Shown one piece after another: positions 37,307 through 49,554 of a DNA stretch of 64,000 bases. The position numbers were made by a program, and so were the translations under genes. Position 1 is the stretch's first letter. Every line of letters begins with the position of its first letter. This stretch comes from Epiperipatus broadwayi (taxonomy: Eukaryota; Onychophora; Udeonychophora; Euonychophora; Peripatidae): positions 1-64,000 of the forward strand of contig JAQFVV010001045.1 of NCBI GenBank assembly GCA_028023455.1. The letters run 5' to 3'. The notes under the pieces are model-generated. The model had not been told where the DNA came from, searched no databases, and saw nothing but the letters and a program-made list of their open reading frames with translations.

Positions 37307-37310
<4 letters not shown>
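36246..37310 (+). mobile_element. Penelope-like element, family B, plus-strand arm
   Basis: It begins within the reverse transcriptase just after motif C (SDDFFLHLNNM near 36256), then FTMETKSDGKLPFLDVLVTRTPN (key part LPFLDVLVTR, about 36330-36360). After frame breaks come the PKMDKIGNKKMINQLLGF segment near 36590 and the GIY-YIG domain with SHGVYQIS at about 36779 and SYIGMS at about 36811. Frame 36774-37097 continues with SVRRDKHANAVKQHSS and LVPGSYPDV. The tail contains a damaged hammerhead-like core at 37192-37217, the block TTTTAACACGGATGAA, and ends at the (TA)n array beginning about 37308. Together with the minus arm it forms a roughly 2.1-kb inverted pair. Confidence 0.85.
37192..37217 (+). 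ncRNA. Hammerhead-like core in PLE B plus-arm tail (damaged)
   Basis: TGGATGA, CTTG-TGTGAT-CAAG, TT, then GAAT in place of GAAA. The stem is kept but the second core box is broken. Confidence 0.3.

Positions 37311-37400
<90 letters not shown>
37308..37400. repeat. (TA)n(GA)n compound microsatellite
   Basis: About 60 bp of TA repeats pass into about 30 bp of GA repeats. The array begins exactly where the PLE B tail ends. Confidence 0.95.
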
Positions 37401-37403
<3 letters not shown>

Positions 37404-37425
37404 TTTTAATGGAAGTTTTAGATGG

Positions 37426-37928
37426 AAATATTTAATGGGTGGAATTATCCATTTATAAATATTTAATTAGAAAACACTTAACTTAGAACAAACTGCTCCA
37501 GGCCAAGAGCTTATATAAAAGGTGAATCCACAAGAGAATACTCTTTCAAATGCCACTCTATATCTTAATATAGAGAGCAAAGCAATTCATTTTACATTAC
37601 TGGTGTAAGAAATTAAAGTATAGCAAACTTTTTAATTTTTTTTACTTATAATAATAAACCCCTCCACTGGTAGGTTATATATTCTAATACAATATTTTTT
37701 TCCATGTGTCATAGCATCAGCCGGGAGAACACCCACAAACCCAGGACAACTGCTTGTAAAGCTGCTGTCGCTGACCTCTCGACCACCAATGGGTGGAGTT
37801 ATCTATTTATAAGTACTCAGTAAAACTGTGTGTTACATAAGCTCTTGGCCTGGAGCAGTTTGTTTTAGGTTAAGAAAGTGCTTTCTATTTAAGTTCTTAT
37901 AAATGGATAACTCCACCCATTAAAGATT
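37426..37928. mobile_element. Foldback element F2 with about 93-bp terminal inverted repeats
   Basis: The left arm (37426-37517) starts AAATATTTAATGGGTGGAATT and ends CCAGGCCAAGAGCTTATA. The right arm (37835-37928) is its reverse complement with a few differences, including CTCTTGGCCTGGAGCAGTTTG and ending GGATAACTCCACCCATTAAAG. An extra copy of the arm start (GGGTGGAGTTATCTATTTATAA) sits at 37791, directly after a nested SINE. There is no coding capacity, so it is non-autonomous. No clear target-site duplication was found. Confidence 0.8.
37700..37790 (-). mobile_element. tRNA-derived SINE (S1), copy 2, nested in foldback F2
   Basis: On the minus strand: CCAATGG...TCGAGAGGTCAGCGAC, then a decayed B-box region (GGGTGTTCTCCCGG) and the tail GATGCTATGACACATGG followed by an A run (T run at 37695-37701). 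It is closest to the 42.3-kb copy but more decayed. Confidence 0.65.
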
Positions 37929-38530
37929 TTTATAAATATATATTGAAATGAATATGTCTTTTTCATTTCACTGTCAGCCATGTGGTCTTTCATATGGTTG
38001 TTAGCTAGTTTTCAGAGTTATAAGGGATGATAATAAATATAACATTCAGAAAAGTTTAATTATTATATAAAATAGAACAAATGGTTTAAAATAAAATAAT
38101 ATGCAAATGTTAGAATAAATGATTAAATGTCACATTTTAAAATAATGTGATTACCCCATTTTTTAATGGAAGTCTTTAATTCTGATTATAGGCTGCTTGA
38201 TAGAATTTTTAATTTCAATGATTAAAAGTGAAAACAAGAACTTCATTTTTTTGGATTCTGACTTTAAGGTATGCTAATTGTGTTATTTTTACCAGTTCAA
38301 AAAAGAAAATTGAACTAGTAATTAATGTTGAATTTTTATTCAAGTTCTTTATCAGCCAATGATGAAAGAAATTCCTCAGCAACATTAACTATATTTTGGT
38401 AGATTTATAAATAAAAAAATGGTCTTAGATAAAATCCAATGTGCTGCTGCTTTTAACAAATCAAAAGATTAAGAAATGTATGATTTATTTTTATCTACTA
38501 AAATAGCTTTTGATTTTAAGTCTTGTGTTA
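37929..38530. other. A+T-rich sequence without recognised features
   Basis: Nothing was recognised on either strand. Confidence 0.35.
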
Positions 38531-38639
38531 TTATATTGCTAAGACTATTAATATATGGTATGGCAGCCCCATATAGATATTTAAGTTGGATAACTGGGTT
38601 TGAAGACATATAGGTGCCTGAAAATTTCAGATTGTCTAC

Positions 38640-38850
38640 TTAAAAGTTAACTATCAGATAAGAGCTGGCTTTAAATTGATATTTTGGATCTGGTGTCTGA
38701 AATATCCCAGTGCCTCAGTGAGGAATTCCAAAAGCATAAAACTAGTCTGAGGATGGGGGTGAATTCTAAATAGAAATTTTTTAAATGCTTTCTCTTACTG
38801 ACATTTATCAATAATTAGAGCCATTGCACACTCTTTAGATTTTATAATAA
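38640..38850 (+). repeat. Foldback-family repeat F1, relic
   Basis: The core GCATAAAACTAGTCTGAGGATGG near 38733 and the block TGAAAATTTCAGATTGTCTAC near 38619 both match the 41.4-41.7 kb foldback. The arms are too diverged to pair cleanly. Confidence 0.5.
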
Positions 38851-38929
38851 CAAGCTTATTAAATTAAGTCATATGATGCATGACATTTTTAGCTACCAAA
38901 AGATTAAGCATTTCATCATAAAAATAACT

Positions 38930-39490
38930 CCTGCAACTAAGTTAGCTGAGGCATTATTTTACTATTTTGTTGTATGGAAGTGAAACCTAGGTACCTTATG
39001 GATGTAACATAGAAGCATTAAAAAAATTGCATTTAAGGATGTTTCTTAAAATTTTAAAATACAATGACATCATAAAAACAATCAATATTTTATTCAGTTT
39101 GCTGAAAGGTGATGTTAGTGAGTTAACTGTTATAAGATCACACCATCATTAGATTGGATATGTAAAATAAATGACCAATGGAAGACTTTCAAAAAAAGTA
39201 TTTTATGGTTGAAGAGGTAGACCCTGCATATATTACAAGGTCTATCTCAAATGCATTCTGAAGAGATGAAATGTTAATTGCTTCAATGGAGATGATAATG
39301 GCAGAGAATAGGTTATACTGGATGGCTACAATTAGGCATGTTATTGAAGTATTTCAAAAAGAAAAGTTTTCTGCTGAAGAAATTAAAAGTCAGCATTACA
39401 AAATATCAAACAAACATAAAATGGATGAATGTATTTGTGATTCACAGATTAGTTGCATATTCCTCACAAAACATTTCTAGAGTAGTCTTT
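38930..39490 (+). mobile_element. Non-LTR retrotransposon C-terminal region, family N, copy 2
   Basis: Read through frame breaks, this matches the carboxy-terminal domain common behind LINE reverse transcriptases. FYYFVVWKXN/LYGSETWVPYG-like sequence lies near 38957, then LHLRMFLKILKYND near 39024 and IGYVK near 39155. NGRLSKKVFYG...RGRP follows near 39178. An AENRLYWMATIRH segment lies at about 39301, and a basic KEKFSAEEIKSQHYK stretch precedes a decayed CxxC-like end (CICDSQISC at about 39433). No reverse transcriptase motifs lie upstream, so the copy is 5'-truncated. It shares its last 220 bp with 6560-6805 (-). The clade is uncertain (CR1- or RTE-like). Confidence 0.65.
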
Positions 39491-39746
39491 TTTTTTGAGC
39501 TACAAGGGTCCTACTCATTTACAAATATATAATAAGAATATGTGTTTATATTTACACTCTTAATTACATGTAATGTAAATGGTTACCAAGCAGATTTAAA
39601 ATCCACTATCCTAATTTTATATACATTTAGCTATTAATCTCCTAAAATCTCTTCTTTCCTTCTACTTGGATTATTAAATATATTTAAATCCCTAAGTGTC
39701 ACATGATAACCATTCTTTATGCTTACACAAGCTATTAACATAGAGG

Positions 39747-39969
39747 AAAACTCTCCATAGAGTAGAACCACTCAGTGTAAGCCAGAGTAATCAATGGATG
39801 CAAAAATATGTTGTGTATAAAATCCTTATCTAGTGCATATCACTGATGAAAGCCATAGTCTGGGGATATTGAATGAGTAAGCTCTAGAGAGGGATTTTAT
39901 GCACAATACTTTTTGTATCCATTGGTTATTCTGGCTTGCACTGAGTGGTGCTACTCTATGGAGAGTTTT
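39747..39969. mobile_element. Complete foldback element F1 with about 87-bp inverted arms
   Basis: The left arm 39747-39833 starts AAAACTCTCCATAGAGTAG. The right arm 39884-39969 ends CTACTCTATGGAGAGTTTTG. The arms are reverse complements with roughly one mismatch in ten, and each ends inward at CTAG. The roughly 50-bp loop carries the family core AGTCTGGGGATATT. There is no coding sequence, so it is a non-autonomous foldback. Related partial copies are at 6820-7010, 31390-31590, 31790-31995 and 38640-38850, and an arm end abuts the assembly gap at 60804. Confidence 0.85.
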
Positions 39970-39981
39970 GCTATTGTGAAT

Positions 39982-41412
39982 TATTAAATATGCTTGATTA
40001 TTTTTTCATTTGTTTTAGACATTACATAATATAGCTAAATATAAAATTAATATATAAATATCATAAAAACATTGTTCTGGATAAAATACTTTCTTGAGAG
40101 AGAAATTAAAATACTAACAAATTTTTAATAGTGTTTATAATATAATTTTAAAAAAGTTACACTTTCATTCTTTTCTGCTTTTATAGATTTCATTCTGCTA
40201 TAGAAAAGTGATAGTCTTTTGGCTAGCATTTATGTTTTGTTAGTGCTTCAGATTTTTTCTTCCTCTTTATAATATCAGTGTTTCTATTTGTTATGTAATT
40301 TTAAATTTACCATTTACTTCAAATATAGTAATTGAAAATTTATACAAACAACATCAAAATATTTAAGGATTTGTAAATTTTAGATATTTTCAATACTGAT
40401 CATTCATTTTGAATGCATATAATTAATTTCCACACATTGACTAGATTATTGTCATTTGAATTTGGCTAATGGGATTTATCGTGAACTTCAAAGGTTAATG
40501 GGTCCTTGTCTATCTTATGCACATTGGACTGCAACAAATTGTAGATTTTGCATTGATACCTATGTGAAGAATCTAGGAGAAATTTGAAAATACTGGTAAA
40601 CATTTTTTTCTACAGAACAGGCTTTATCATACCTGCACTCCAATATGTAATATATAGGGGGTTTGAACTCAGACTTTCACACAACCTTCAACTATCCACG
40701 CTATCTCATATTACTGACACACTTGATCACACACATGTTGAAAAGATAAATAACCATCAATATACACATTTTGTGCCAAATCAGACACTATTATCTGCTT
40801 AAAAGACCAGTTGAGATCACAAATATCGTAATTTATTTCTATTTAAATAAGAGACTCACAATACTCAATTTGATATTACAGTTTGAATGTAAATATAAAT
40901 GATAACTGAGAGCAAACTTACATTATCGAGATTACAATATTGGGATTTTTAAATCTGTATTTCTATATGTTCTTTAGTAGAATATTCTTTCTAAGAGAAC
41001 ATCAAAAGGAAAGTTTGAATTAGAACTTTCAAAAATATTCTGTTTAAGGTGAACTTTGCAGATCAGTAAAGAGATATCGATGGAAAAAATTAGAAAATTT
41101 AACTATACAGGGAATTAATATTAGAACATGTTTGACTATTTTTCTCAGCTTGAAATAATTACATATGTGATATGCAAACTGATATTGCTTTTTTTATTTA
41201 TGTGCACCATATGTAAGACTGATATTCATCAAAACCATTTGAATGTAATTAAAGATAGTTTCTTTTATTGTATAATAATAATGTTATTAATCAACAAAGA
41301 AAGTAATATATAGTGTAAAATTGCTTTTATGAGCTTGTATTTACAAATATGTAATATAGAAAGTCTACTATTAGCTCAAACAAGCTCCTAATTGATAAGT
41401 GTGGTAAGAGAA
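39982..41412. other. A+T-rich intergenic sequence
   Basis: A minus-strand GAGTTCAAACCCC stretch near 40660-40673 resembles a Pol III B box, without a convincing A box. Frames at 40584-40802 and 41128-41313 carry no recognised domain. Confidence 0.35.
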
Positions 41413-41653
41413 AATATTTAAAATCTCTATCTGAAATATTCTTATCTCCAGACCAATTGGTTTTGAGATTATGGCACCATGTCTGAAAATTTCAGAGATT
41501 CTACTTAAATATTATGTATTAAATAAATGTGGTGTTTTGATTAATATTTTAAATCTAGTGTCTGAATGTTCTAGCTTCTCTCAGATGTGAGCCATAAGCT
41601 CAAAACCAATTGGTCTGGGGATAGGAATATTCCAGTTAGAGATTTTAAATAAG
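41413..41653. mobile_element. Foldback element, F1-related, with about 63-bp arms
   Basis: The left arm 41413-41475 (TATTTAAAATCTC ... CCAGACCAATTGGTTTTGAG) and right arm 41591-41653 (CTCAAAACCAATTGGTCTGG ... GAGATTTTAAATA) are reverse complements with few mismatches around a loop of about 115 bp. The family core appears in the right arm as TTGGTCTGGGGATAGG. There is no coding sequence. Confidence 0.8.
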
Positions 41654-41720
41654 CTGTCCTGGTTATTACATATCATTGACCTAGTGTGGTCTAATAAATG
41701 GAATTAAGTAGACATTCCCG

Positions 41721-42270
41721 ATATAATACTTTAATGCACAAGTATTAGAAGCTTTAGATTAAATTGTATTAATCTAATAATTCCAAATTCAGAGCAAAAA
41801 TAATGAAGATATATGAAAATTTATGACCTGGGACAAATGAGGACTACTGATTCAGTATGAAATTCATCTTGGGGATTATTTACTTTTTCATATGTTTTTA
41901 TTTATGTGATTAAAGAATATGTAATGGAACGAAAAATTATATATACAGTATATAGAATTACTATGACAAATTTTAATTAGTTTATATATTAATGATATGA
42001 GAAACAATATATTAGTTGCAGTTAAGTAAAAGAGCAGTTTATTAGTAATAGAAATGCAGTTTCCAATTGTAATTGATTCTGGAGAATGAAAAGTATAAAA
42101 AAAAATTCATTCAAGTGCCATTTTTTCACTGCCTAATTGATCATAGTATAAATAATGTAACAAATTTTAAATGATTGAGAAACTCATCAAATAAAATTTT
42201 ATTTGCTCAGAATTTGTATGTAATATACGTTTATATGTGTGACAATTTGAGTAGTCTGTGCGCATATAAT
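41721..42270. other. A+T-rich sequence without recognised features
   Basis: Nothing was recognised; it is the host sequence into which the 42.3-kb SINE inserted. Confidence 0.35.
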
Positions 42271-42271
42271 C

Positions 42272-42402
42272 ACAGCAAATGCTTTTTTTTTTTTTGTCAT
42301 AGCATCGGCCGGGACGCGAACCCGCAACCCGGGCAACTGCCTGCAAGTGCAAGGCAGTCGCGCTGACCTCTCGACAACCAATGCAAACAGCAAATGCTTT
42401 TT
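42272..42402 (-). mobile_element. tRNA-derived SINE (S1), copy 3, with target-site duplication
   Basis: The tRNA-like part is 42302-42384 (83 nt). Its ends pair as GCATTGG with CCGATGC. The B box is GGGTTCGCGTCCC, and the D arm is TGTCGAGAGGTCAGCGCGAC. A long variable region suggests a class II (Leu/Ser-type) tRNA parent. The 3' tail is TATGAC plus about 12 A residues (T run 42283-42294). The flanks ACAGCAAATGCTTTT at 42272 and 42387 form a target-site duplication of about 15 bp. This is a complete minimal SINE, mobilised by a poly(A)-recognising LINE. The cloverleaf is no longer standard, so I do not call it a tRNA gene. Confidence 0.85.
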
Positions 42403-44190
42403 AGGTTTTAAATATTTTGTTTTTACTTATTTATGTCTAAACGTTTACTTATTAACATCTGCTTCGAAATAGAGATGAAAAAAATATATGTTTATGACCT
42501 TTCAAGGCCAAATTTTTGAAGGTCTTATGTAAATCAAATGGCCTACAATTTTCTTATAATTACCACTCGACCGAATTTTTTTTTTTTAACAATCTTTATA
42601 TATTTTTAATTTCTGCATTTTACTATAATAATAACATTTATAAAGCGGCATACTCGTAACTTTAAAGTAGTCCCTGCTGTCGTTTTTTCAGGCGCATAGT
42701 TTTAAGGTTGTAGCCTTAATATATATCATAATAATAACAATAAAATATCTGATTAAATTACATTTAAATGTGACACTTTAAAATTGTTGATTTTATCACA
42801 TATATGTATTTACAAAAGTCAAACAAATCAATAAGAAATATAATCACCAGTCGGAATCAAATTAAATAATACACTACTAAATGTTTCACTGTCAAAGAAT
42901 ACTAGTCTAGATTAATTTAGAATTGGTGTAATTCATTAATTATTAAATTTTATGGTTTACATTTTTAATAGTTAGTAATTAAATTTTAAATAGTGTTTTG
43001 GGATTATTGTAAGCGATTATCTTAGTAAGGAAACCTTTGGCAGTAAATATTTTAATTTGATTTTGGTTGCAGATTTAATCTTAAATTGGTGTATTTGATT
43101 TATGACGTCAACTAACATATTTTAAGGCAAATTTTTTTTTCGAATATAAAATGATGCAATAAGAAAATGTTGCACGTACAATGATGTAATAATGAAACTA
43201 TTTACATTTGTAAAATAAAATAATTTAGTAGAAAAAATAGTACTATAATACATTAATATATTCTATCAAAATAAGCACATGTTTTCAGACTAATTATAGT
43301 TTAATCGTGGTTATCAATAAAATTCTGAGTTAAATAAAATTTACACTATAATTCTAAAACTTAGATGTTATAACAAATTATGGTTAGGGATTATCAATAA
43401 TAAAAAAACCTAGAACCAAAAATATCTATCAAGTTTCAATGCTTGATCACAATATTCTGTTGAGTACTAACCTGCATTAAGACATACCAATTACCATACA
43501 CATATAGTTTATGACCTGCATCGTTTAGTAGAATTATGGAATGAAAAAACAAATATTTCTATATTAATTCCCTTCACAAAAAATCTATTTTTAATACCTC
43601 CATACTTCATTATTAATTACAACTCATTTATTCCCTTAATAAATGAAATTAGATCATTTATTAGAACTATCTTAGTGATCTGGTGTCATTATATTTTGCT
43701 TTCAAATATTAATTCTGCAAAATATAAATAATAATAGATCTGTTAATTCTGCTAAGATACCACAAATAAAATTACAAAAATACTGTAATGATAAGCCTAA
43801 TCCTTCACCAGTTAACAATGTATGTTTGATGCACTCAATAGAGTAAATAATATCAATTAATGTATTTGGATGTACAGCAAAATGTTTGCAACATTCAAAT
43901 TTAGAAAGCACTTTATTTTCAAAGATAAATTCTCTTATTAAACATTTAGTTGATTAAAAAAAATAATAAATAGCAAACAATTGTCAAAAATAATAGAATA
44001 ATATCCAAGAATGGAACTTATGTAACAATGTTATTTAAATAAAATTAGTATCAGTAATAATCATAATCTGGTAGAAATTATTTTACTTCTTTCTAGATAG
44101 CTAATGGTTAAGAAATATGATTTATACATCAAAAAAATGAATGAAATAATTAATGAATCACTATTATTTTGTTACTGTAAGAGAAAGGCA
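42403..44190. other. A+T-rich intergenic sequence
   Basis: No coding or repeat signal was recognised. The minus-strand frame 43702-43911 lacks motifs. Confidence 0.35.
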
Positions 44191-44191
44191 G

Positions 44192-44337
44192 TAATATATA
44201 TATATATATATGCCTGTGCTTAAACATTATATACACTTTTGTATATTCTTTTTTTTTGTTTAATAAAAAAAAAAAGATATTCAATTTGACAGCAATATTG
44301 CCAATCACAAATGCAAATATATATATATATATATATT
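44192..44337. repeat. Two short (AT)n tracts
   Basis: AT runs at 44192-44212 and 44317-44336 flank a short A+T-rich spacer. Confidence 0.85.
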
Positions 44338-44462
44338 AAACATTTTCTTAGATATTTAAATGAACAGTACTGATTATCTCTGATTTGTATTAATGAGATA
44401 AAAATATACCTATTGTTAATTTGCAAATTTTTTTGTCTGTTTTGTTGCTTTTATAATTTTTT

Positions 44463-44599
<137 letters not shown>

Positions 44600-44807
44600 G
44601 TTTCAAAAGCTACTTTATTACTTTCCTTGGTTTACATAGTTTCTATTACATTGGATTTACAATTTGATTTAGCAAAAATTACAGTTTTGGTTTACATTTC
44701 TTTAAATATAAGTTTTTTCTTATGGCAATTTTGAACTTGTTCCTTGATCTATAGTTTATAATAATGCAGTAATCTCAGTGTTTTCAGTTGTCTTTGTTTT
44801 GCATTTC

Positions 44808-45909
44808 TCATCGTCTTGATTGTTCTTTTAAAAGTGACCAAGTTGCGGCATATAAATATGATCTAGCAATAGTTTTATCTCTATCTTTGATTTGTATTAG
44901 TTTATTGATGAATGTGGCCAGATGACATTGAGTATTTTTCCTCATTATAAAGCTGCATCTCATGCACCAAAAATAATATAAAATGAATGTAGCTGCCCTG
45001 ATGCTTGGTATCGATCGGCTCTGATATGCATTAATAATTTGCTCCATTGTGGTGTTTTTCCTTCAATATATGTTTCATGCCATTTGTTTTTATTTTTGTA
45101 AAACCTTCATAGTTGTAAATTAGGTGTTAAATTGTTTCTTCCACTCTGTGGAATAGTCCACAAAATGGATCTATGTCCCTATACATCCTTTTATAGTGGA
45201 GAAAAGAGGCTGTGGGCATAGCAGTGAGGTTCATTTTTATCATAAAATTGAATAACTTAGGTTCCAGTGCCCATCACTTGAATTGTTTAATTAGTTTTTT
45301 TGTTATCTATTCCCAACATTGATGATGGTTCATTTGCATTAGTTTCTTTATTTATTAGGTTGTATATTTCCCAATATTAATATTTGTTTTTATATTGTTC
45401 CGGTATGTCCTTGTCAGTTTACATTGATAAATTATGAATGAGATGTATGTTTCCAGTGGTGGTTGTCTGTCAGTAGGAGTAACTTCAATTAGGTGTTTTA
45501 GTTTTGGGAATTGCTTCATAGTCATAATAATTGCATTTTTCAACTTTTGTATGTGGAAGATTTCAATTGCGTGGAGACCAAGTCCATTTTTTATCCATGG
45601 TTGAAACATTTTTCTATTCAATATGGCAACTGTCTTCTTGGACCAGAGTAGCAGATTACATATTGCTTTGATTTTTTTTATGAAAGCCTTTGAGAATTTG
45701 GTAATTGGTGAATAATAGCTGGTTTTTGTCATAATTAGTTGGTTAAATAATTGCACTTTGGAGAAGACAGATATATAAGTCTTTGAAAGGGAGTCAGCAA
45801 TCTGCTTTATTTCTTCCTTAATCCTATTTTGGATTTGACATCTCATCCCTGTGATTCCCAAATGAAATGGGAAACCCAGGTAAGATGTTGGTTTTGACTG
45901 ATAGATCAT
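44808..45909 (-). pseudogene. Tx1-like ORF2, C-terminal domain
   Basis: The region follows the reverse transcriptase. Frame 45909-45355 begins at the SYLGFPFHLG segment typical of L1/Tx1 elements just after the palm. It continues with VQLFNQLIMTKTSYY and a CNLLLWSKKTVAILNRKM stretch, then PWIKNGLGLHAIEIFHIQKLKN. After breaks, frame 45047-44808 gives the terminal helix-rich part with RAATFILYYFWCMRCSFIMR. A similar W.(T/M)RCSFM.NN ending occurs in the 54.1-kb fragment. The extreme C-terminal function is unknown in these families (possible RNA binding). Confidence 0.75.
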
Positions 45910-46008
45910 TGCACATAGTCGTCCTGTGAATAGAGACCATGCTGAAGTTTTTGCTTGATTGAATTTGAGCTTATAGTGTGCAGTGTGTTTTTCCAGTAGC
46001 TGTTGCAG

Positions 46009-46725
46009 TCATGGAATTTGTTTTTTGGATGAGAGAAAAACTGTAATGTCATCCATGAATGCTAAACAAGCTATGTGCTGTGTTGTTCCAGGTATCTGCA
46101 TCCCATCAAATGTTTTCTGTATCTTCTTAATGAGAGGTTTAATGTAGTATATAAAAAGCAGTGTGATAAGTAGTGAGCCTTGTGATAAAGATTGGTTTGG
46201 TGTGAAAGATAGTGAATTTCTTCCATTGATAGATATATGTATTTCTTTATTGATAAGTAAATTCACAATGATGTATAGATGTGTCCTAGGGATGTTGGTG
46301 CTTTTGAGCATTTTTCACAAAACTTTAATGTTAACTGAATCAAATGCAGCCTCAATATCCAGTTGAACTACAATAGGTGCATATTTTTTTTTATGTCTAA
46401 TCGATGTGAGTACTGCCTTGAAAAATACTGCTGCCTGTATTGTTGATGATTCTTTTTTTGCATGTTGCACTTTAGAAATTAGTGGTAATATATACTGTTC
46501 AATTTTTTCCTTGATAATCTTTTCTATTATTTTTATGGGCAATGAGCCCATGGATATTGGTCTTAAGTCTCCAAGGGAGGAAATATTTTTTTGTTTTTTA
46601 TTGTATGGAACAATTGCAATAGAGTAGATGCCTTCTAAGCTACAGAAATATTTTGTTGTGTATTGGTTTAAGTGTTTCAAAACAAACAATGGAATTCCAG
46701 AGCTACTTGGGTGGAAAGCTTCCAA
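46009..46725 (-). pseudogene. Tx1-like ORF2, reverse transcriptase core
   Basis: Two frames (46725-46315 and 46311-46009) meet with a small shift near 46313. In order they show HPSSSGIPLFVLKHL, a SIAIVPYNKK segment, and LRPISMGSLPIKIIEKIIKE (fingers). These are followed by STIQAAVFFKAVL, QLDIEAAFDSVN (motif A with its Asp), SLSQGSLL (motif B region) and LAFMDDITVF (motif C). The usual FADD reads FMDD with both Asp kept. Target-primed reverse transcription is the expected role of the intact enzyme; this copy is frameshifted. Confidence 0.85.
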
Positions 46726-47174
46726 TATATTAGCTAGGTTTTTTGTGAAAGATCTATGGTAAATGGTCCCTCAGTTTCAGGGATGCCAAATATGTGAGAT
46801 GCCATTGAAAAATCTTTATCTGATTGTAGCCTGAATTGAAGTATTGATAGATTGGCCTGATCATATTATGTCCTGCATATGTTTCAACCTCGGTCTGTAT
46901 TGCTATTGGTACTTTGATTTTTGTTGGGCTTCCTAGAGCCCATTTAATGTATTCTCTTGTCCATGTGTGTGACTGGGTAAGACAAATTTTACTTTTTTTA
47001 ATTTCTAGATATTTTTTTAGGTTTTCACATACATTGTTATATGTATGTGTAAGTTTGAAAATATATTGTTTTGTGTGATGTAATGGGTTAATAATCCCTA
47101 TTTGTTTGTGTAATTAATCTGCCAATGCTATTAGCCTTGATGGGGGTGGTTGCTTCATTGCAATGTGATTAATA

Positions 47175-47996
47175 TTAAATGAAAGGATGTTTAAGTATGC
47201 TTGATATTGTTGTATGGGTCCCAGATTCATTTTCATAAATTTTTTTAAAAAAGATATAAGATTCTGAAAATAGGAATTCAGTGGCAGCTGTTGGAAGTAA
47301 TGCTCTAATTGTTCTAGTTAGTAGAAATGGTGCTATTTGAATCCGGTCAAGATTAATGCTGATGATTTGCCCTGAGTGGTCAGAGAACGTAGATGGAGTG
47401 AGTTTAATCATCATTAGGTAGTAAAATATTGGTGAATAAAATGTTAAGTCTATTAATGAAGTGAAACATTTATCATGGAAGGAAATTGCTGTATCCAGTA
47501 AAAATTCCTGCTCACTCACCAGAGGAACTGAAATTTTATGAATCCATCTGTGTGTAAATTTCCGATATGTTAGGTTAAACTCCCCCATGATAATGGTTGG
47601 ATTTGATGTAGCACTTAGTGTGGAATTAAAATTTGCAATTATTGTTTTCATTTTTTTAATTTTTATTGGCATATGTACAAACACCACATTAGTTATTATA
47701 CTCTTGTGTTGGAATGTTGCCATCAGTAGATTAGAATCAATGTAAAATATTTTAAACTTTGTAAATGGATATTTATGAGAAATAAAGATTCCAGTCCCTG
47801 CTGATGGTGAAGAAGAATCTTTGGAGAATGCACCAAATCCTTCCCTAGCCAAAAACACTGCTGGGTTTACCTGTGATCCTGCATAAATTTTTGTCTCTAA
47901 AAGTCCATTAATATGTGTTTGTGTATTTTTGATTTAATAAATTTTGTTAATTGAGTTCAGTCTTCTGATGTTAATAGCAGCTATTCTAACTTTCAT
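47175..47996 (-). pseudogene. Tx1-like ORF2, N-terminal endonuclease domain
   Basis: ORF2 starts at the ATG at 47996 with MKVRIAAINIRRLNS, the usual first strand of LINE endonucleases, and meets a stop soon after (about 47935). The main frame is 47858-47175. It shows AGTGIFISHKYPF, then ITNVVFVHMPI. The box IMGEFNLT stands where active enzymes have GDFN, and FSDHSGQI is intact where SDH is catalytic. Thus one catalytic Asp is Glu and the His is kept. Length and order are normal for the family. The ORF1-ORF2 gap is about 46 nt. Confidence 0.8.
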
Positions 47997-48042
47997 TATA
48001 ATTCAGTATCTATTCTTTTGCTTCTTTTCTTCACTCTGTGTT

Positions 48043-48223
48043 TTAATACCCTAATGATAGCAATTCTTCTGCATCTTCATATGCCAGTTCAATCTCTTTA
48101 ACAGGTGTGTCAAAGACTTTTCTTTTCTGCTCAGGATCTTTGATGCTTTGTTCTTCAATTCTGATCTTTTTAATTTTTTTTGTTTTTGGGGATCTTGCTG
48201 GCCTTTTTCTTATTGTGTTGTTG

Positions 48224-48228
<5 letters not shown>
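48043..48228 (-). pseudogene. ORF1 C-terminal end of the Tx1-like LINE
   Basis: About 56 codons precede ORF2 on the minus strand, reading IRKRPARSPKTKKIKKIRIE, then an acidic EIELAYEDAEELLSLGY ending at TAA (48043-48045). The basic-then-acidic composition suits the end of a nucleic-acid-binding ORF1 protein. Upstream it runs into poly-Asn encoded by the (ATT)n array, so the N-terminal part was lost at or by the microsatellite. I infer ORF1 from position only; no zinc knuckle is visible. Confidence 0.55.

Positions 48229-49554
<1,326 letters not shown>

Noticed and set aside
45355-47858. A functional LINE or host gene
   Set aside because: Frameshifts and stops interrupt ORF2, and the GDFN box has Glu for Asp.
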